DNA of 64,000 bases from CAZMGV01 sp964565925 (GTDB taxonomy: Bacteria > JAGRBM01 > JAHCIT01). The notes beneath the pieces are model-generated. The model searched no databases, had not been told where the DNA came from, and saw nothing but the letters and a program-made list of their open reading frames with translations. The stretch is from the NCBI GenBank assembly GCA_964565925.1, contig CAZMGV010000021.1, positions 1 to 64,000 of the forward strand. Reading direction: 5' to 3'. Of this stretch, positions 50,178-58,640 are shown one piece after another. Positions within the stretch are counted from its first letter, which is position 1; every line of letters starts with the position of its first letter. The translations under genes were made by a program, and so were the position numbers.

Positions 50178-50840
50178 ATGATTTCCACGGTACCTGACGT
50201 CATCCCCATATTCCCCCTGCCCGAGACGGTGCTCCTGCCGTCCGAAGTACTCCCCCTGCACGTCTTCGAACCCCGCTACCGCGACATGGTGCGGGACGCT
50301 CTCGATTCGCACCGCGTGATCGGGATGGTGATGCTGCAGCCGGGATTCGAGAAAAACTACGAAGGCGCTCCGGCGGTCCACGAAGTGGGCTGCGCGGGCG
50401 TGATCGCCAAGCATCAGGAGCTGGCCGACGGCCGGTTCCTGATCTGGCTGCTCGGCATCGAGAAGTTCCGCATCAGCCGCGAGCTGGAAGCCTCCACCCG
50501 CTACCGGCAGGTGAAGATCGACCACCAGTTCCTCACCTGGACGGGCGAAGAGCTCGCCAGCATCCAGGCGCTGCGGCGCGACCTGCTGACGGCGCTGCCC
50601 AACTTTATCGACCCGCAGGTGGCGGCCGAGAACCAGCTCGACGAAAAGCTGACCAAGCTGGACGACGGCCAGTTCGTCGCCGTGGCGGCGCAGATCCTGG
50701 GCGTCTCGGGCAATTCCAAGCAGCAGCTCCTTGAAGCCTCCACCATCGTGGACAGGTATCTGTACCTGCACGAGAAGCTGCTGCTCCGGCGGCAGGATCT
50801 GCCGGGAGCGCTGAAGCTCAGTCCCGAAGAGATGAACTAG
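50178..50840 (+). CDS. LON peptidase N-terminal domain protein
   Basis: A 220-aa stand-alone LON substrate-binding domain. Visible: IPIFPLPETVLLPSEVLPLHVFEPRYRDMVRDAL, the family opening, VIGMVMLQPG, GCAGVIAKHQELADGRFLIWLLGIEKFRI and a helical second half. Without AAA+ or protease domains it does not degrade proteins itself; role unknown, probably protein binding or quality control. GAGGAG precedes the ATG. Convergent with the EamA gene; the two stops share CTAG (50837-50840). Confidence 0.92.
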   Translation: MISTVPDVIPIFPLPETVLLPSEVLPLHVFEPRYRDMVRDALDSHRVIGMVMLQPGFEKNYEGAPAVHEVGCAGVIAKHQELADGRFLIWLLGIEKFRISRELEASTRYRQVKIDHQFLTWTGEELASIQALRRDLLTALPNFIDPQVAAENQLDEKLTKLDDGQFVAVAAQILGVSGNSKQQLLEASTIVDRYLYLHEKLLLRRQDLPGALKLSPEEMN

Positions 50841-51817
50841 CCGGCTGCGGCCTCTTTCCGTCTCGCCAGCGTGAGCGCGGCAACGACGGCACTGGTGAGA
50901 ATCAGCGCCGCACCAACAAAGAAGTTCCAGGCCGGACGGTCGCCAAACAGCAGCCAGGCGAACAGCGCCGTAAAGGCGGTGGTCGTCACCGAGACGATCG
51001 ACCCTTCCGTGGCGCCCACATAAAGCAGCGCGTGGTTCATCAGCAGCTGGGCGATGGTCGACGTGACGCCGAGCAGCAGGATCCAGCCCAGTTCCGGCCC
51101 GTGCGGCAGGGTCACCCCCTCGCCGCCCATGACAACCCCGAGCAGGCCGATGGTCATGCCGCCCACGCACATGGAGACGAAGGTCGCCTGCGCCGAATCG
51201 GTCGTACGGGCCTTCTCGATCACGACCAGTGCCGCGCCTGCGAACAGTGCGGAGGCGATACCGTAGATCGCACCTGACCCCATCACACCGGCCCCCGGGT
51301 TCGTCACCACCACCATGCCGGCGAGCGACAACGCCAGCAGCAGCAGCAGCCGGGCGGCGGGTTTCACCGTGCCGATGGCGAGCCCCGTGAGCAGCGCGAA
51401 AATCGGATACGAGTTATTGAGAAGCGTCGCCGTCGCGGCGTCGGTCTTGCGGATACAGGTGAAGTAGCAGATGACCGCCGCACCTCCGAGCACCCCGCGC
51501 AGAATCAGCAGCTTCTTGTTCACGAACTTGAGCGGCAGCAGCGTGATCCGGTGCAGCACCAGCATGATCGCCATGCCGATAAAGAACCGGAAGAAGGTCG
51601 TCTCGCTGGCCGACAGGCGCTTGAGCCCCCGGACCGAAAGCGCCATCCAGGCGAACGTCACGCTCGAGACGAACAGCATGGCGGGGCCGTTGGAGAGAAA
51701 CCGTTCGAACAGGGTCTCCGGTTCGCTGCGACGGCCGACAACGACATCGACAGCTACCGGATCAGACGGGGATTCCGGCGACGGCGTGGTGGATAGTTCG
51801 AGTGACTGGCTGGACAC
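50837..51817 (-). CDS. EamA/DMT-family transporter
   Basis: A 326-aa inner-membrane protein with ten predicted helices in two EamA halves: MLFVSSVTFAWMALSVRGLKRLSASETTFFRFFIGMAIML and GVLGGAAVICYFTCIRKTDAATATLLNNSYPIFALLTG, then MGSGAIYGIASALFAGAALVVIEKARTT and ATEGSIVSVTTTAFTALFAWLLFGDRP. Exports or imports a small metabolite; substrate unknown. GTG start at 51817. A 45-residue Ser/Thr/Glu-rich N-terminus precedes the first helix. Confidence 0.92.
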   Translation of the reverse strand: MSSQSLELSTTPSPESPSDPVAVDVVVGRRSEPETLFERFLSNGPAMLFVSSVTFAWMALSVRGLKRLSASETTFFRFFIGMAIMLVLHRITLLPLKFVNKKLLILRGVLGGAAVICYFTCIRKTDAATATLLNNSYPIFALLTGLAIGTVKPAARLLLLLALSLAGMVVVTNPGAGVMGSGAIYGIASALFAGAALVVIEKARTTDSAQATFVSMCVGGMTIGLLGVVMGGEGVTLPHGPELGWILLLGVTSTIAQLLMNHALLYVGATEGSIVSVTTTAFTALFAWLLFGDRPAWNFFVGAALILTSAVVAALTLARRKEAAAG

Positions 51818-52107
51818 GTTATGCCCCGGCGCTCCTGTGGCCTGTTTACGGCCCGGCTCGCCGAAGGGGGGAAACCGCCGGAATGGGGGATCTCCTCCGG
51901 CGAAATATGAAGTTTAGCCGACTGCTGCTTTGCGTCAAAATAGCCGGGGAAAAGCCAGTCATTTCAGGTGGTTCACTGTCCCCAACACCCCGAACGCGGA
52001 GGTTACCAGATCGTCGACAGAATGCGGTTGCATACGGGGGCGGGGAATAGTACATCGTTTGCCCCCGGGCCTGACAGGGCCCGGCGGGAAGCGAGCGTAA
52101 CGAGAAG

Positions 52108-52515
52108 ATGGCGAAAACCGAGAAGACAGCCAAGCCCGAATCGACGAAGCTGAACAAGGCCGAACAGAAGAAGTTCCTCGACCTCCTCGAGAAGGAGCGG
52201 CAGAGAATCATCCAGCTCGCCGCCGACGCCACCGACGACGAAAAGAACTCGACGACCGACGACCTCCAGGACGAAGTCGATGTCGCCACCAACGAGGTCA
52301 ACAAGGCCATCGTTCACAAGCTGCGCGACCGCGAACGCACGCTGCTCTCCAAGATCGACCTCGCCATCGAGCGCCTGAACAAGGGCGGCTTCAACGTGTG
52401 CGAATCGTGCGGCGGACCGATCGGCGTCAAGCGCCTCGAAGCCCGCCCCGTGACCACCCTCTGCATCACCTGCAAGGAAGAGCAGGAACGCGGCGAGCGC
52501 GACGTCGCCGGCTGA
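52108..52515 (+). CDS. DksA/TraR-family zinc finger protein
   Basis: A 135-aa RNA polymerase-binding regulator. Long coiled coil (residues 20-90; EQKKFLDLLEKERQRIIQLA through DRERTLLSKIDLAIERL), acidic tip DLQDEVDVATNE, then Cys4 finger FNVCESCGGPIGVKRLEARPVTTLCITC with all four Cys. E. coli DksA keeps a DxxDxA tip; here DEVDVA fits it. Modifies stringent-response transcription with ppGpp. The GH3 gene starts 13 bp downstream, so the two share an operon. Confidence 0.93.
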   Translation: MAKTEKTAKPESTKLNKAEQKKFLDLLEKERQRIIQLAADATDDEKNSTTDDLQDEVDVATNEVNKAIVHKLRDRERTLLSKIDLAIERLNKGGFNVCESCGGPIGVKRLEARPVTTLCITCKEEQERGERDVAG

Positions 52516-52528
52516 TTCCCGCGCGCGA

Positions 52529-53686
52529 GTGAGAAACTCCGCCTACTACCGCCGCCATCCGCTCGAACAGCTCGCCGGCGAGCTGTTTGTCATGGGTTTT
52601 GCCGGCCCCGCGGTCAACGACACCTACCGCAGGCTCGTCAAAGAGTTTCACATCGGCGGAACGATCCTGTTCCGCCAGAATATCCAGAACCCCGAACAGG
52701 TCCGCGACCTGAACCGCGAAGTGGCGGCGCTGCACCCCGCACACCTGCCGCCCGTGATTTCCGTCGATCAGGAGGCAGGACTCGTCACCCGGCTCCAGAA
52801 ACCGTTCACCGAATGGCCCGGCAACCTGCCCATCGGACGGGCGGCGGAAAAACTGAAACGACCCGCACTCGCCCGCGAGGTCGGACGCGCCATCGCTCTG
52901 GAACTGCGGGCCGTGGGCTTTAACACCGACTTCGCGCCGGTCGTGGACGTGAACTCCAACCCGAAGAACCCGATTATCGGCCCCCGAAGCTTCGGCAGCG
53001 ACGCGGATACCGTGGGACGGCTGGGCGCCGAGTTCATCCTCGGCATGCAGGGGGCGGGAGTCGCCGCCTGCGCCAAACATTTCCCCGGTCACGGCGATAC
53101 GGCGCAGGATTCGCACATCGCGCTGCCGGTGGTGGACCGTTCGGTCACCTCGCTGGCGAAAACCGAATGGCCGCCGTTCCGGGCGGCCGTCAAAGCCAAT
53201 GTCGCCAGCATGATGACGGCGCATGTGGTGTTCCCGGCCATCGAACCGGGGGTACCGGCGACGGTCTCCCGGAAAATCCAGCAGGAGATTCTGCGTGGCT
53301 CCCTTGGTTTTCATGGCGTTGTATTCACGGACGACCTCAACATGGCGGGTATTGCGAAAGACCGGGAGCCGGGCCGCATCGCCGTCGACTGCCTCAAGGC
53401 CGGATGCGACGTGCTGCTGGTCTGCTCGAGCTACGAGAAGCAGCCGCTGTTCATCGAGGGCGTCCTGAAGGCGCTGCGCGACGGCGAACTGTCGGAGCGG
53501 CTCGTCAAGCGCGCCATCAACCGCGTGCTGACCTTCAAGCGCCGCTACTGCTTCCGGCCGCAGGGCGAGATCCCGATGAGCGTCATCGGCTGCGACGCGC
53601 ACCAGCGGCTCTCGGCGCTGATCCGCGAACACGGCGGCGACCCGTTCAAGGGAATGAAGGATCCGACGGAAGCCGCGGCGAGCTGA
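52529..53686 (+). CDS. Glycoside hydrolase family 3, NagZ-like beta-N-acetylhexosaminidase
   Basis: A 385-aa TIM-barrel enzyme. Visible: VISVDQEAGLVTRL, GFNTDFAPVVDVNSNPKNPIIGPRSFGSD, AACAKHFPGHGDTAQDSH (the catalytic Asp-His motif of NagZ) and VVFTDDLNMAGIA with the nucleophile Asp. Removes GlcNAc from 1,6-anhydro-muropeptides in peptidoglycan recycling. GTG start at 52529. The C-terminal 60 residues (FRPQGEIPMSVIGCDAHQR) are an unusual extension. The gene ends near the assembly gap but is complete. Confidence 0.93.
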   Translation: MRNSAYYRRHPLEQLAGELFVMGFAGPAVNDTYRRLVKEFHIGGTILFRQNIQNPEQVRDLNREVAALHPAHLPPVISVDQEAGLVTRLQKPFTEWPGNLPIGRAAEKLKRPALAREVGRAIALELRAVGFNTDFAPVVDVNSNPKNPIIGPRSFGSDADTVGRLGAEFILGMQGAGVAACAKHFPGHGDTAQDSHIALPVVDRSVTSLAKTEWPPFRAAVKANVASMMTAHVVFPAIEPGVPATVSRKIQQEILRGSLGFHGVVFTDDLNMAGIAKDREPGRIAVDCLKAGCDVLLVCSSYEKQPLFIEGVLKALRDGELSERLVKRAINRVLTFKRRYCFRPQGEIPMSVIGCDAHQRLSALIREHGGDPFKGMKDPTEAAAS

Positions 53687-53709
53687 GAAGTTGAACAAAA
53701 CGATCGGCC

Positions 53710-53856
53710 AGAGGCGGGCCGGGGGTGGGTTTTAGGGCCCCGACCCCCCTTTTGCGGGTTTTTAGAGGGAAAAAATAATTTTAAAAGTTTNNNNNNNNNN
53801 ATTTTTTTTTCTTGTTTGGGTTTTGGGGCTCTAAAACCCACCCCCGGCCCGCCTCT
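53710..53856. other. Assembly gap (53791-53800, N) flanked by a 32-bp inverted repeat
   Basis: Bases 53791-53800 are N. Sequence to the left (53710-53741, GAGGCGGGCCGGGGG then GGGTTTTAGGG) is repeated on the opposite strand to the right (53825-53856) with one mismatch, followed by low-complexity A/T runs on both sides. It looks like two contig ends joined, or a mis-read long hairpin, rather than ordinary sequence. No gene crosses it. Confidence 0.85.
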
Positions 53857-53894
53857 ATATGATTCTGTATCCAGCTTCCGGGACCACAAACGCA

Positions 53895-53924
53895 AAGAGG
53901 CGAAACTTCTCGGTTCCGCCTCTT
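53895..53924 (-). terminator. Terminator of the two-HTH gene
   Basis: AAGAGGCG (53895-53902) pairs with CGCCTCTT (53917-53924) around a 14-nt loop, followed on the minus strand by TTTGCGTTTG. It lies 22 bp beyond the stop of the leftward gene. Confidence 0.7.
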
Positions 53925-53946
53925 CGGATTTAATTGCTTATCGGGA

Positions 53947-55221
53947 TCAGCTTGAGCGCAGTTCGGGCCGCTCGCCCTGCCCGTTCATCACCAGCGTCTT
54001 TTCGCCGGTCTTGGGGCCGAAGGTCACCTGCATCATGCGGGGCTCGTTCGACTTGATGACGCGACCCACGCCGAACTCCGGGTGCTTGAGGATATCGCCC
54101 TCTTCGTAGCGGCGGGTCGGATCGTACGCGCTCACTTCGTGCTCGATATCCGGCGTGCGGATATTCTCGACCAGCTCCGGGCGGTCGTCCGGGAAGTCAT
54201 AGATCTTGAGCGCCTTGAACACCTGGAGCTTGAGCCGGTTCTTGCGGTCGCGCATGGCCCGGATCTCGTCGTACCATTCGCGCTTGCGGCCGTAGCTCGC
54301 CGAGCGGTTCACCGTCCGTTCGCGCATGGCGTACGTCCCGATGAACTGTTCCAGCCGGCGGATGTCCTTGAAGGCGTCCGTGAAGTTGCCCTTGCCGATG
54401 TCGTTCTCGATCTGGCGCAGAAGCTTTTCTTCGAGCTGCTTCATGGCGGCGCGGATCGCGCTGCCGAAGTCACCGAACAGGCGCGCCGCGGCGGCCTGCA
54501 GGTTCTTGTCGATCGCCTTGTTGTTCAGCGTGCCGGCCTCGAACCGCGCCAGGATATCCTTGATCACGTCGGTCTCGGACAGGCTGGACGTTTCCGCACG
54601 GGCACGCGGCGCCACCAGTTCGGACCAGTCGGCGACTCCGGCCGCCTGGAGCAGGTCCTTCTCGGTGTGGCCCTTCTCGCGCAGGATTTTCACGACCTGC
54701 TCGAACTTGCCCTTGGGGAAGCTCGAGATGTCGCCCTTCACATATGCCTTGAAGGTACGCGGATTGATGCCGATCTTGGCGGCCGCGCGGGCGCGGCTGG
54801 GGAACGTGTTCGTATAGAGCGTCAGTACGTCCCGCAGCTTGCCCGTCATCTTGTACATGACGTTGTCGATCTGCTGGCCGTTACGTTCCCGGGCCCGGGT
54901 GATGACCTCTTCGTAGGTCGCGCCTTCGAGCGCGGCCTTCACCTTCGCGGGTTCCAGTTTTTCGAGCAGCACGGAGTACATGCGGTCGAAAACGTAGAGC
55001 GCGATGTTCGGATTGCCTTCGAAATACTTGGCAACCGTATCCTTGGAGATCTGGATCGACCGGGCCGCCTCTTCGTAGTTCTTGAAGAGTGACAGGTAGA
55101 GGCCGAGCAGATTGCGCACCTGGCCGTCAATCGGCAGTACGCGCCGGTCCACCGAGGGGATCGTCTGCGTACGGGCCAGCTGAGGGTGCGTCGCTTCGCT
55201 TGGGCTGGAGTGGAGGGACAT
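53947..55221 (-). CDS. Two-HTH protein with coiled coil and CarD-like C-terminal domain
   Basis: A 424-aa protein of unrecognised family. Residues 30-75 (NYEEAARSIQISKDTVAKYFEGN) and 130-175 (SRARAAAKIGINPRTFKAYVKGD) are two HTH-like repeats of similar layout (A-A-x-I-x-I-x-x-x-T-x-x-x-Y). The middle (about 200-330) is long charged helix (LEEKLLRQIENDIGKGN, NRLKLQVFKALK). The C-terminal 60 residues (YEEGDILKHPEFGVGRVIKSNEPRMMQVTFGPKTGEKTLV) form a beta-barrel like CarD/TRCF interaction domains. AAGGAGG eight bases upstream fixes ATG 55221. Probably a DNA- and RNA-polymerase-associated regulator. Confidence 0.75.
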   Translation of the reverse strand: MSLHSSPSEATHPQLARTQTIPSVDRRVLPIDGQVRNLLGLYLSLFKNYEEAARSIQISKDTVAKYFEGNPNIALYVFDRMYSVLLEKLEPAKVKAALEGATYEEVITRARERNGQQIDNVMYKMTGKLRDVLTLYTNTFPSRARAAAKIGINPRTFKAYVKGDISSFPKGKFEQVVKILREKGHTEKDLLQAAGVADWSELVAPRARAETSSLSETDVIKDILARFEAGTLNNKAIDKNLQAAAARLFGDFGSAIRAAMKQLEEKLLRQIENDIGKGNFTDAFKDIRRLEQFIGTYAMRERTVNRSASYGRKREWYDEIRAMRDRKNRLKLQVFKALKIYDFPDDRPELVENIRTPDIEHEVSAYDPTRRYEEGDILKHPEFGVGRVIKSNEPRMMQVTFGPKTGEKTLVMNGQGERPELRSS

Positions 55222-55517
55222 AGGGTAGACCTCCTTCAAAAGGCAATCAGGACCTTATCAGTCCGCATATAAGAGTATCCACTGCCCCTACAGAGTCAAG
55301 GATCATATTCGTCATATATCTAGACATAACCTATACGATTTATCGGTCTGAACCGCATAACAGTGGAAATAGTTGAAATCCGTCGACATTTTACTAGACA
55401 AGGGGCAGCAGTTTTCCATTAATCCGGGGCTATTCCCGCCGTTATTGTCATGCAGATGCCCTGATCCGTTACACGCCCATTTGGGGCCCAAAATGCTAGC
55501 GTCACCTCGCGGAACCG

Positions 55518-56114
55518 ATGGCTTACAAGCGTAAAGATCATTTCTATCAACGGGCGAAGGCGGAGGGGCGGCGCTCCAGAGCGGCATTCAAGCTCGACGA
55601 ACTGCTTTCCCGGTTCAAACTTGCGCGCGGCGGCGACGCGGTCATCGACTACGGCGCGTTCCCGGGCGGCTGGACGGAAACGCTCAGTCGCGTGGTCGGG
55701 CGCGGCGGAGTGGTGATCGCCATCGATCTCAAACCGATGCCGGGAGTGGGCGCACCGAACATCCATGTACTCGAAGGCGACGCGACGACGCCCGAAATGG
55801 ACGCCAAAGTCCGTGAGATCCTCGGGGGAAGACCCGCCGATGCGGTGTTCTCTGACGCGGCACCCAACCTCACCGGCATCCATCACGCCGACTACGCACG
55901 CTCGCAGGAACTCACGCTTTCCCTGATGCACGCCGGCGCCAGGCTGCTCAAACCGGGCGGCCACTTCTGCGCCAAGGTGTTTCCCGGCGCGACTCCGCAC
56001 GAACTGATCCAGGACGCGAAGCGTTACTTCAAAGAGGTCCGGATGACGCGCCCGGAGGCGACCCGGCAGGAGTCGGCCGAAATGTATCTCATCGCCAAAG
56101 ACCGCCGCGAATAA
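55518..56114 (+). CDS. rlmE: 23S rRNA (uridine-2'-O) methyltransferase
   Basis: SAM-dependent methylation of U2552 of 23S rRNA, in 50S maturation (FtsJ family). A 198-aa protein. SRAAFKLDELLS (first Lys of the K-D-K-E tetrad), VIDYGAFPGGWTETLS (SAM loop), FSDAAPNLTG (Asp), CAKVFPG (Lys) and TRQESAEMYLIAK (Glu) are all present. The start ATG 55518 lies near GCGGAACCG, a weak site. Upstream gap (55222-55517) is AT-richer and holds the divergent promoters. Confidence 0.95.
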   Translation: MAYKRKDHFYQRAKAEGRRSRAAFKLDELLSRFKLARGGDAVIDYGAFPGGWTETLSRVVGRGGVVIAIDLKPMPGVGAPNIHVLEGDATTPEMDAKVREILGGRPADAVFSDAAPNLTGIHHADYARSQELTLSLMHAGARLLKPGGHFCAKVFPGATPHELIQDAKRYFKEVRMTRPEATRQESAEMYLIAKDRRE

Positions 56115-56325
56115 GCCGCCCGCGAACCCGGTTTCGCACGCCCTGCGTCATCGTCTTGGGTATCCGGCTTGAACAAACCGCCCGTTTGTTCTCCAGGGTT
56201 TATTTTACCGGTGCGGGTACGAATCCGCATTCATATGATAAAGTGTAAACATAATAGTCAGGGGTCGATGAACCGCCGTTGAGCCTTCGGGGGATTGGCT
56301 GAGCGGCATTCAGGCGAGGTGCGGC

Positions 56326-58149
56326 ATGAAGACAGAGCTGGCTCAGCTGTCGACGAAGCTTATTGGCTTTCTCACCAAACGGGACGCGGAAAAATCGGTA
56401 GTCATAGCGGCGGTCGCCGTTGCGATCTCCGGCCTCTGGCTGCTGGTGGCGGCCCTCTCGCCGGCCGTTCCGGGCGCGCTCGCGTTCTACGCGCCGCAGG
56501 CGCTGCGCATGATCAACAAACTCCTGCTCACATCATTCGCCGGGAACATCTTCCTGCTGGCGCTCGCCTGGCATCTGCGCGACCGCACCGCTGAACAAGG
56601 CACGCCCATGCCGAATCTGCTGGTGCTCTGGGTGGGACTCATCACCGTCTGGACCGCGCATCTGCTCGGCCTGATGAGCAGCGTCGGCATCGCGGCCGTG
56701 CCGGTGATGGCCACCATGAGTGCCGCCGTCTACGGCATACGCCGTACGGCGGTCTGGAGCGCCACCCTGCTCGCCGCGGTCTTCGCGGTGGGCTGCGCCG
56801 AAATTTACGGATACCTGCCGGTAGCGCCTCTGTCGGCGATCCCGATCGAGCACGCCTACCGGAACCCGGCCGTCTACCTGCCGAGCTTCGTGATCCTGTG
56901 TGTCTGGACGGGCGCGGGTGTGGCCATCACGGGCGCGCTGGTCGAAGCCCTTAAAGTCCAGAGCCTGGCGCTCGCCGACACCAACGTGAGTCTCAGCGAA
57001 CTGGTCGCCCTCAAGAACCGCCTCGCCCGCAGTACCTCGACAACGATCCGGGACCATCTGGGCGCGGCGTGGCATCTCTCCAGATCCGCCCGTGACATTC
57101 TGCGCGGAATGACCCCCGCCGAGGACAGCTACACGTCGCTGGCCCGGCGTGAGCAGGCCGACGGAATCCGCTGGGCGGAATCGTCGCTCCAGCTTTCCGA
57201 GCGGTCGCTGTCGGCCTCCCTCGACGAACTCGACCGGCTCGCCGATGTCGCCGCCGTCGAAGCCGGCCATGATCCGCTCCACAAGATTCCGGTGGCGATC
57301 GCGTCGCTTGCCCGGGAGATCGCCGGGTCGTTCGATTCGGTGGCGACTATCCGCCGCGTGAAGATGTCGTTCGACGCCTCGGGCCTGATGGTCGGTCGCT
57401 ACGACCTGTTCCGCATCCGGCAGGTGCTCGCCCAGCTGATCGGCAGCGCGCTGGGCCATACGCCGCCCGGAGGCCAGGTGGCGGTGTTCGCCCGGCAACG
57501 CTCTACGTCGCTCTCCGACGGGAGCAGCGGACGCCGGTGGCACGAGATCGAGATCGCTCACTCGGGCCCCGGATTCCCCGAAAACCTGGTTGAGCGATAC
57601 GGCCGGGGCCGCGACGACGAAATACCGGCGCCTCCGGTGGCCCCGGTGCGTTCGCAGGGACTGGCGCTCGTGACCTACTGGGTGCGGCGCCACGGCGGGC
57701 GCCTACGGATCGAGAACCTGATCGACGGCTGCCGGGTCATCGTGCAGATCCCGGTCGAAGCCCCCCGCGCGGCTATTGTCGCGTCGTCGCCCGGCCGCGG
57801 AACCACGCTTGAGCAGACGCTGCGGGCGGCCGGCCATCATGCGGAAGTCGTCATGGCGGAAGATGCCGGTTCGACCAACCCGCCCGGTATCTGGATGGCG
57901 GTGATGGACCCCGATGTCGTCATCGTTGAACTGTCGCAGGGCCCCGTTGCCGCCGCCCAGCTCATGCGGTCGGTGCGGGCGCGCACCGAGACGGCCCATG
58001 TGCCGGTGGTGGCGCTAACGATGGACCAGGACGAAGAGACGCTCGCCCTCTACGAAGGGTTCGACGACTTTATCCGCTGGAGCCACGACACGGGCGGCCA
58101 GCTGGAGCAGCGGCTCGATCTCTTTTACCAGCGGCGGACGCGGGTGTAG
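56326..58149 (+). CDS. Sensor kinase/receiver protein with degenerate catalytic sites
   Basis: A 607-aa membrane protein: about six hydrophobic helices (25-215), a short coiled linker, a HisKA-like helical part (about 235-330), a GHKL ATPase-like domain (about 335-475) and a receiver-like domain (about 480-600). The kinase H box lacks the His-Glu pattern (RDHLGAAW). The N box reads QLIGSALGHTPPGG, losing Asn; the G1 motif reads AHSGPGFPENL, losing Asp. In the receiver, the phosphoacceptor is Glu (DVVIVELS), and the acidic pair and invariant Lys are missing. Likely a signalling or partner-binding pseudokinase. Confidence 0.82.
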   Translation: MKTELAQLSTKLIGFLTKRDAEKSVVIAAVAVAISGLWLLVAALSPAVPGALAFYAPQALRMINKLLLTSFAGNIFLLALAWHLRDRTAEQGTPMPNLLVLWVGLITVWTAHLLGLMSSVGIAAVPVMATMSAAVYGIRRTAVWSATLLAAVFAVGCAEIYGYLPVAPLSAIPIEHAYRNPAVYLPSFVILCVWTGAGVAITGALVEALKVQSLALADTNVSLSELVALKNRLARSTSTTIRDHLGAAWHLSRSARDILRGMTPAEDSYTSLARREQADGIRWAESSLQLSERSLSASLDELDRLADVAAVEAGHDPLHKIPVAIASLAREIAGSFDSVATIRRVKMSFDASGLMVGRYDLFRIRQVLAQLIGSALGHTPPGGQVAVFARQRSTSLSDGSSGRRWHEIEIAHSGPGFPENLVERYGRGRDDEIPAPPVAPVRSQGLALVTYWVRRHGGRLRIENLIDGCRVIVQIPVEAPRAAIVASSPGRGTTLEQTLRAAGHHAEVVMAEDAGSTNPPGIWMAVMDPDVVIVELSQGPVAAAQLMRSVRARTETAHVPVVALTMDQDEETLALYEGFDDFIRWSHDTGGQLEQRLDLFYQRRTRV

Positions 58150-58164
58150 TCAGAACCGCACAAA

Positions 58165-58200
58165 AAATCCCGCGCCCCCCAGATGGGAGGCGCGGGATTT
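58165..58200 (-). terminator. Terminator after the PII gene
   Basis: A 12-bp perfect inverted repeat AAATCCCGCGCC (58165-58176) with GGCGCGGGATTT (58189-58200), with an inner C/G stretch, followed on the minus strand by TTTTTTG. Confidence 0.88.
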
Positions 58201-58225
58201 AAAGTTCGTTCTCTAGGGACTTCGC

Positions 58226-58564
58226 TTACAGCGCGTCCGCGCCGGTTTCGCCGGTGCGGATGCGGAGCACGGAGTCGACCGTCGAGATGAAGATCTTGCC
58301 GTCACCGACTTTACCGGTGTTGGCGGCATTGCGGATCGAATCCACGACCTTGTCGGCCAGGGCGTTGTCCACAATGATCTCGATCTTCGTCTTCGGCAGG
58401 AACTCCACCACGTATTCGGCGCCACGGTAGATTTCCGTGTGGCCTTTCTGGCGGCCGAAGCCTTTGACTTCGGTAACCGTCATGCCCTGAACGCCGATTT
58501 CGCGAAGCTTGTCCTTCACGTCGTCCAGTTTATGCGGTTTGATGATCGCTTCTATCTTCTTCAT
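58226..58564 (-). CDS. PII nitrogen regulatory protein (GlnB/GlnK)
   Basis: A 112-aa trimeric signal protein sensing 2-oxoglutarate and ATP/ADP. Visible: MKKIEAIIKPHKLDDVKDKL, VTEVKGFGRQKGHTEIYRGAEYVVEFLPKTKIEI with the T loop and its uridylylation Tyr (EYVV), and the C-terminal signature VGDGKIFISTVDSVLRIRTGETG. Lies 76 bp downstream of amtB in one operon, so a GlnK-type role controlling AmtB is likely. Order amtB then PII is the reverse of the usual glnK-amtB. Confidence 0.96.
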   Translation of the reverse strand: MKKIEAIIKPHKLDDVKDKLREIGVQGMTVTEVKGFGRQKGHTEIYRGAEYVVEFLPKTKIEIIVDNALADKVVDSIRNAANTGKVGDGKIFISTVDSVLRIRTGETGADAL

Positions 58565-58640
58565 TACTTCGCTCCTTGGGTGAACGCCGCGTACGGCGCC
58601 CCCCGCTTCTCAATTTAGCCGACCGGGACCACGGACTCCA

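Noticed and set aside
53687..53946. Long hairpin around the N run as a biological terminator or origin
   Set aside because: N bases, homopolymer-like flanks and contig-end appearance make an assembly artefact more likely.
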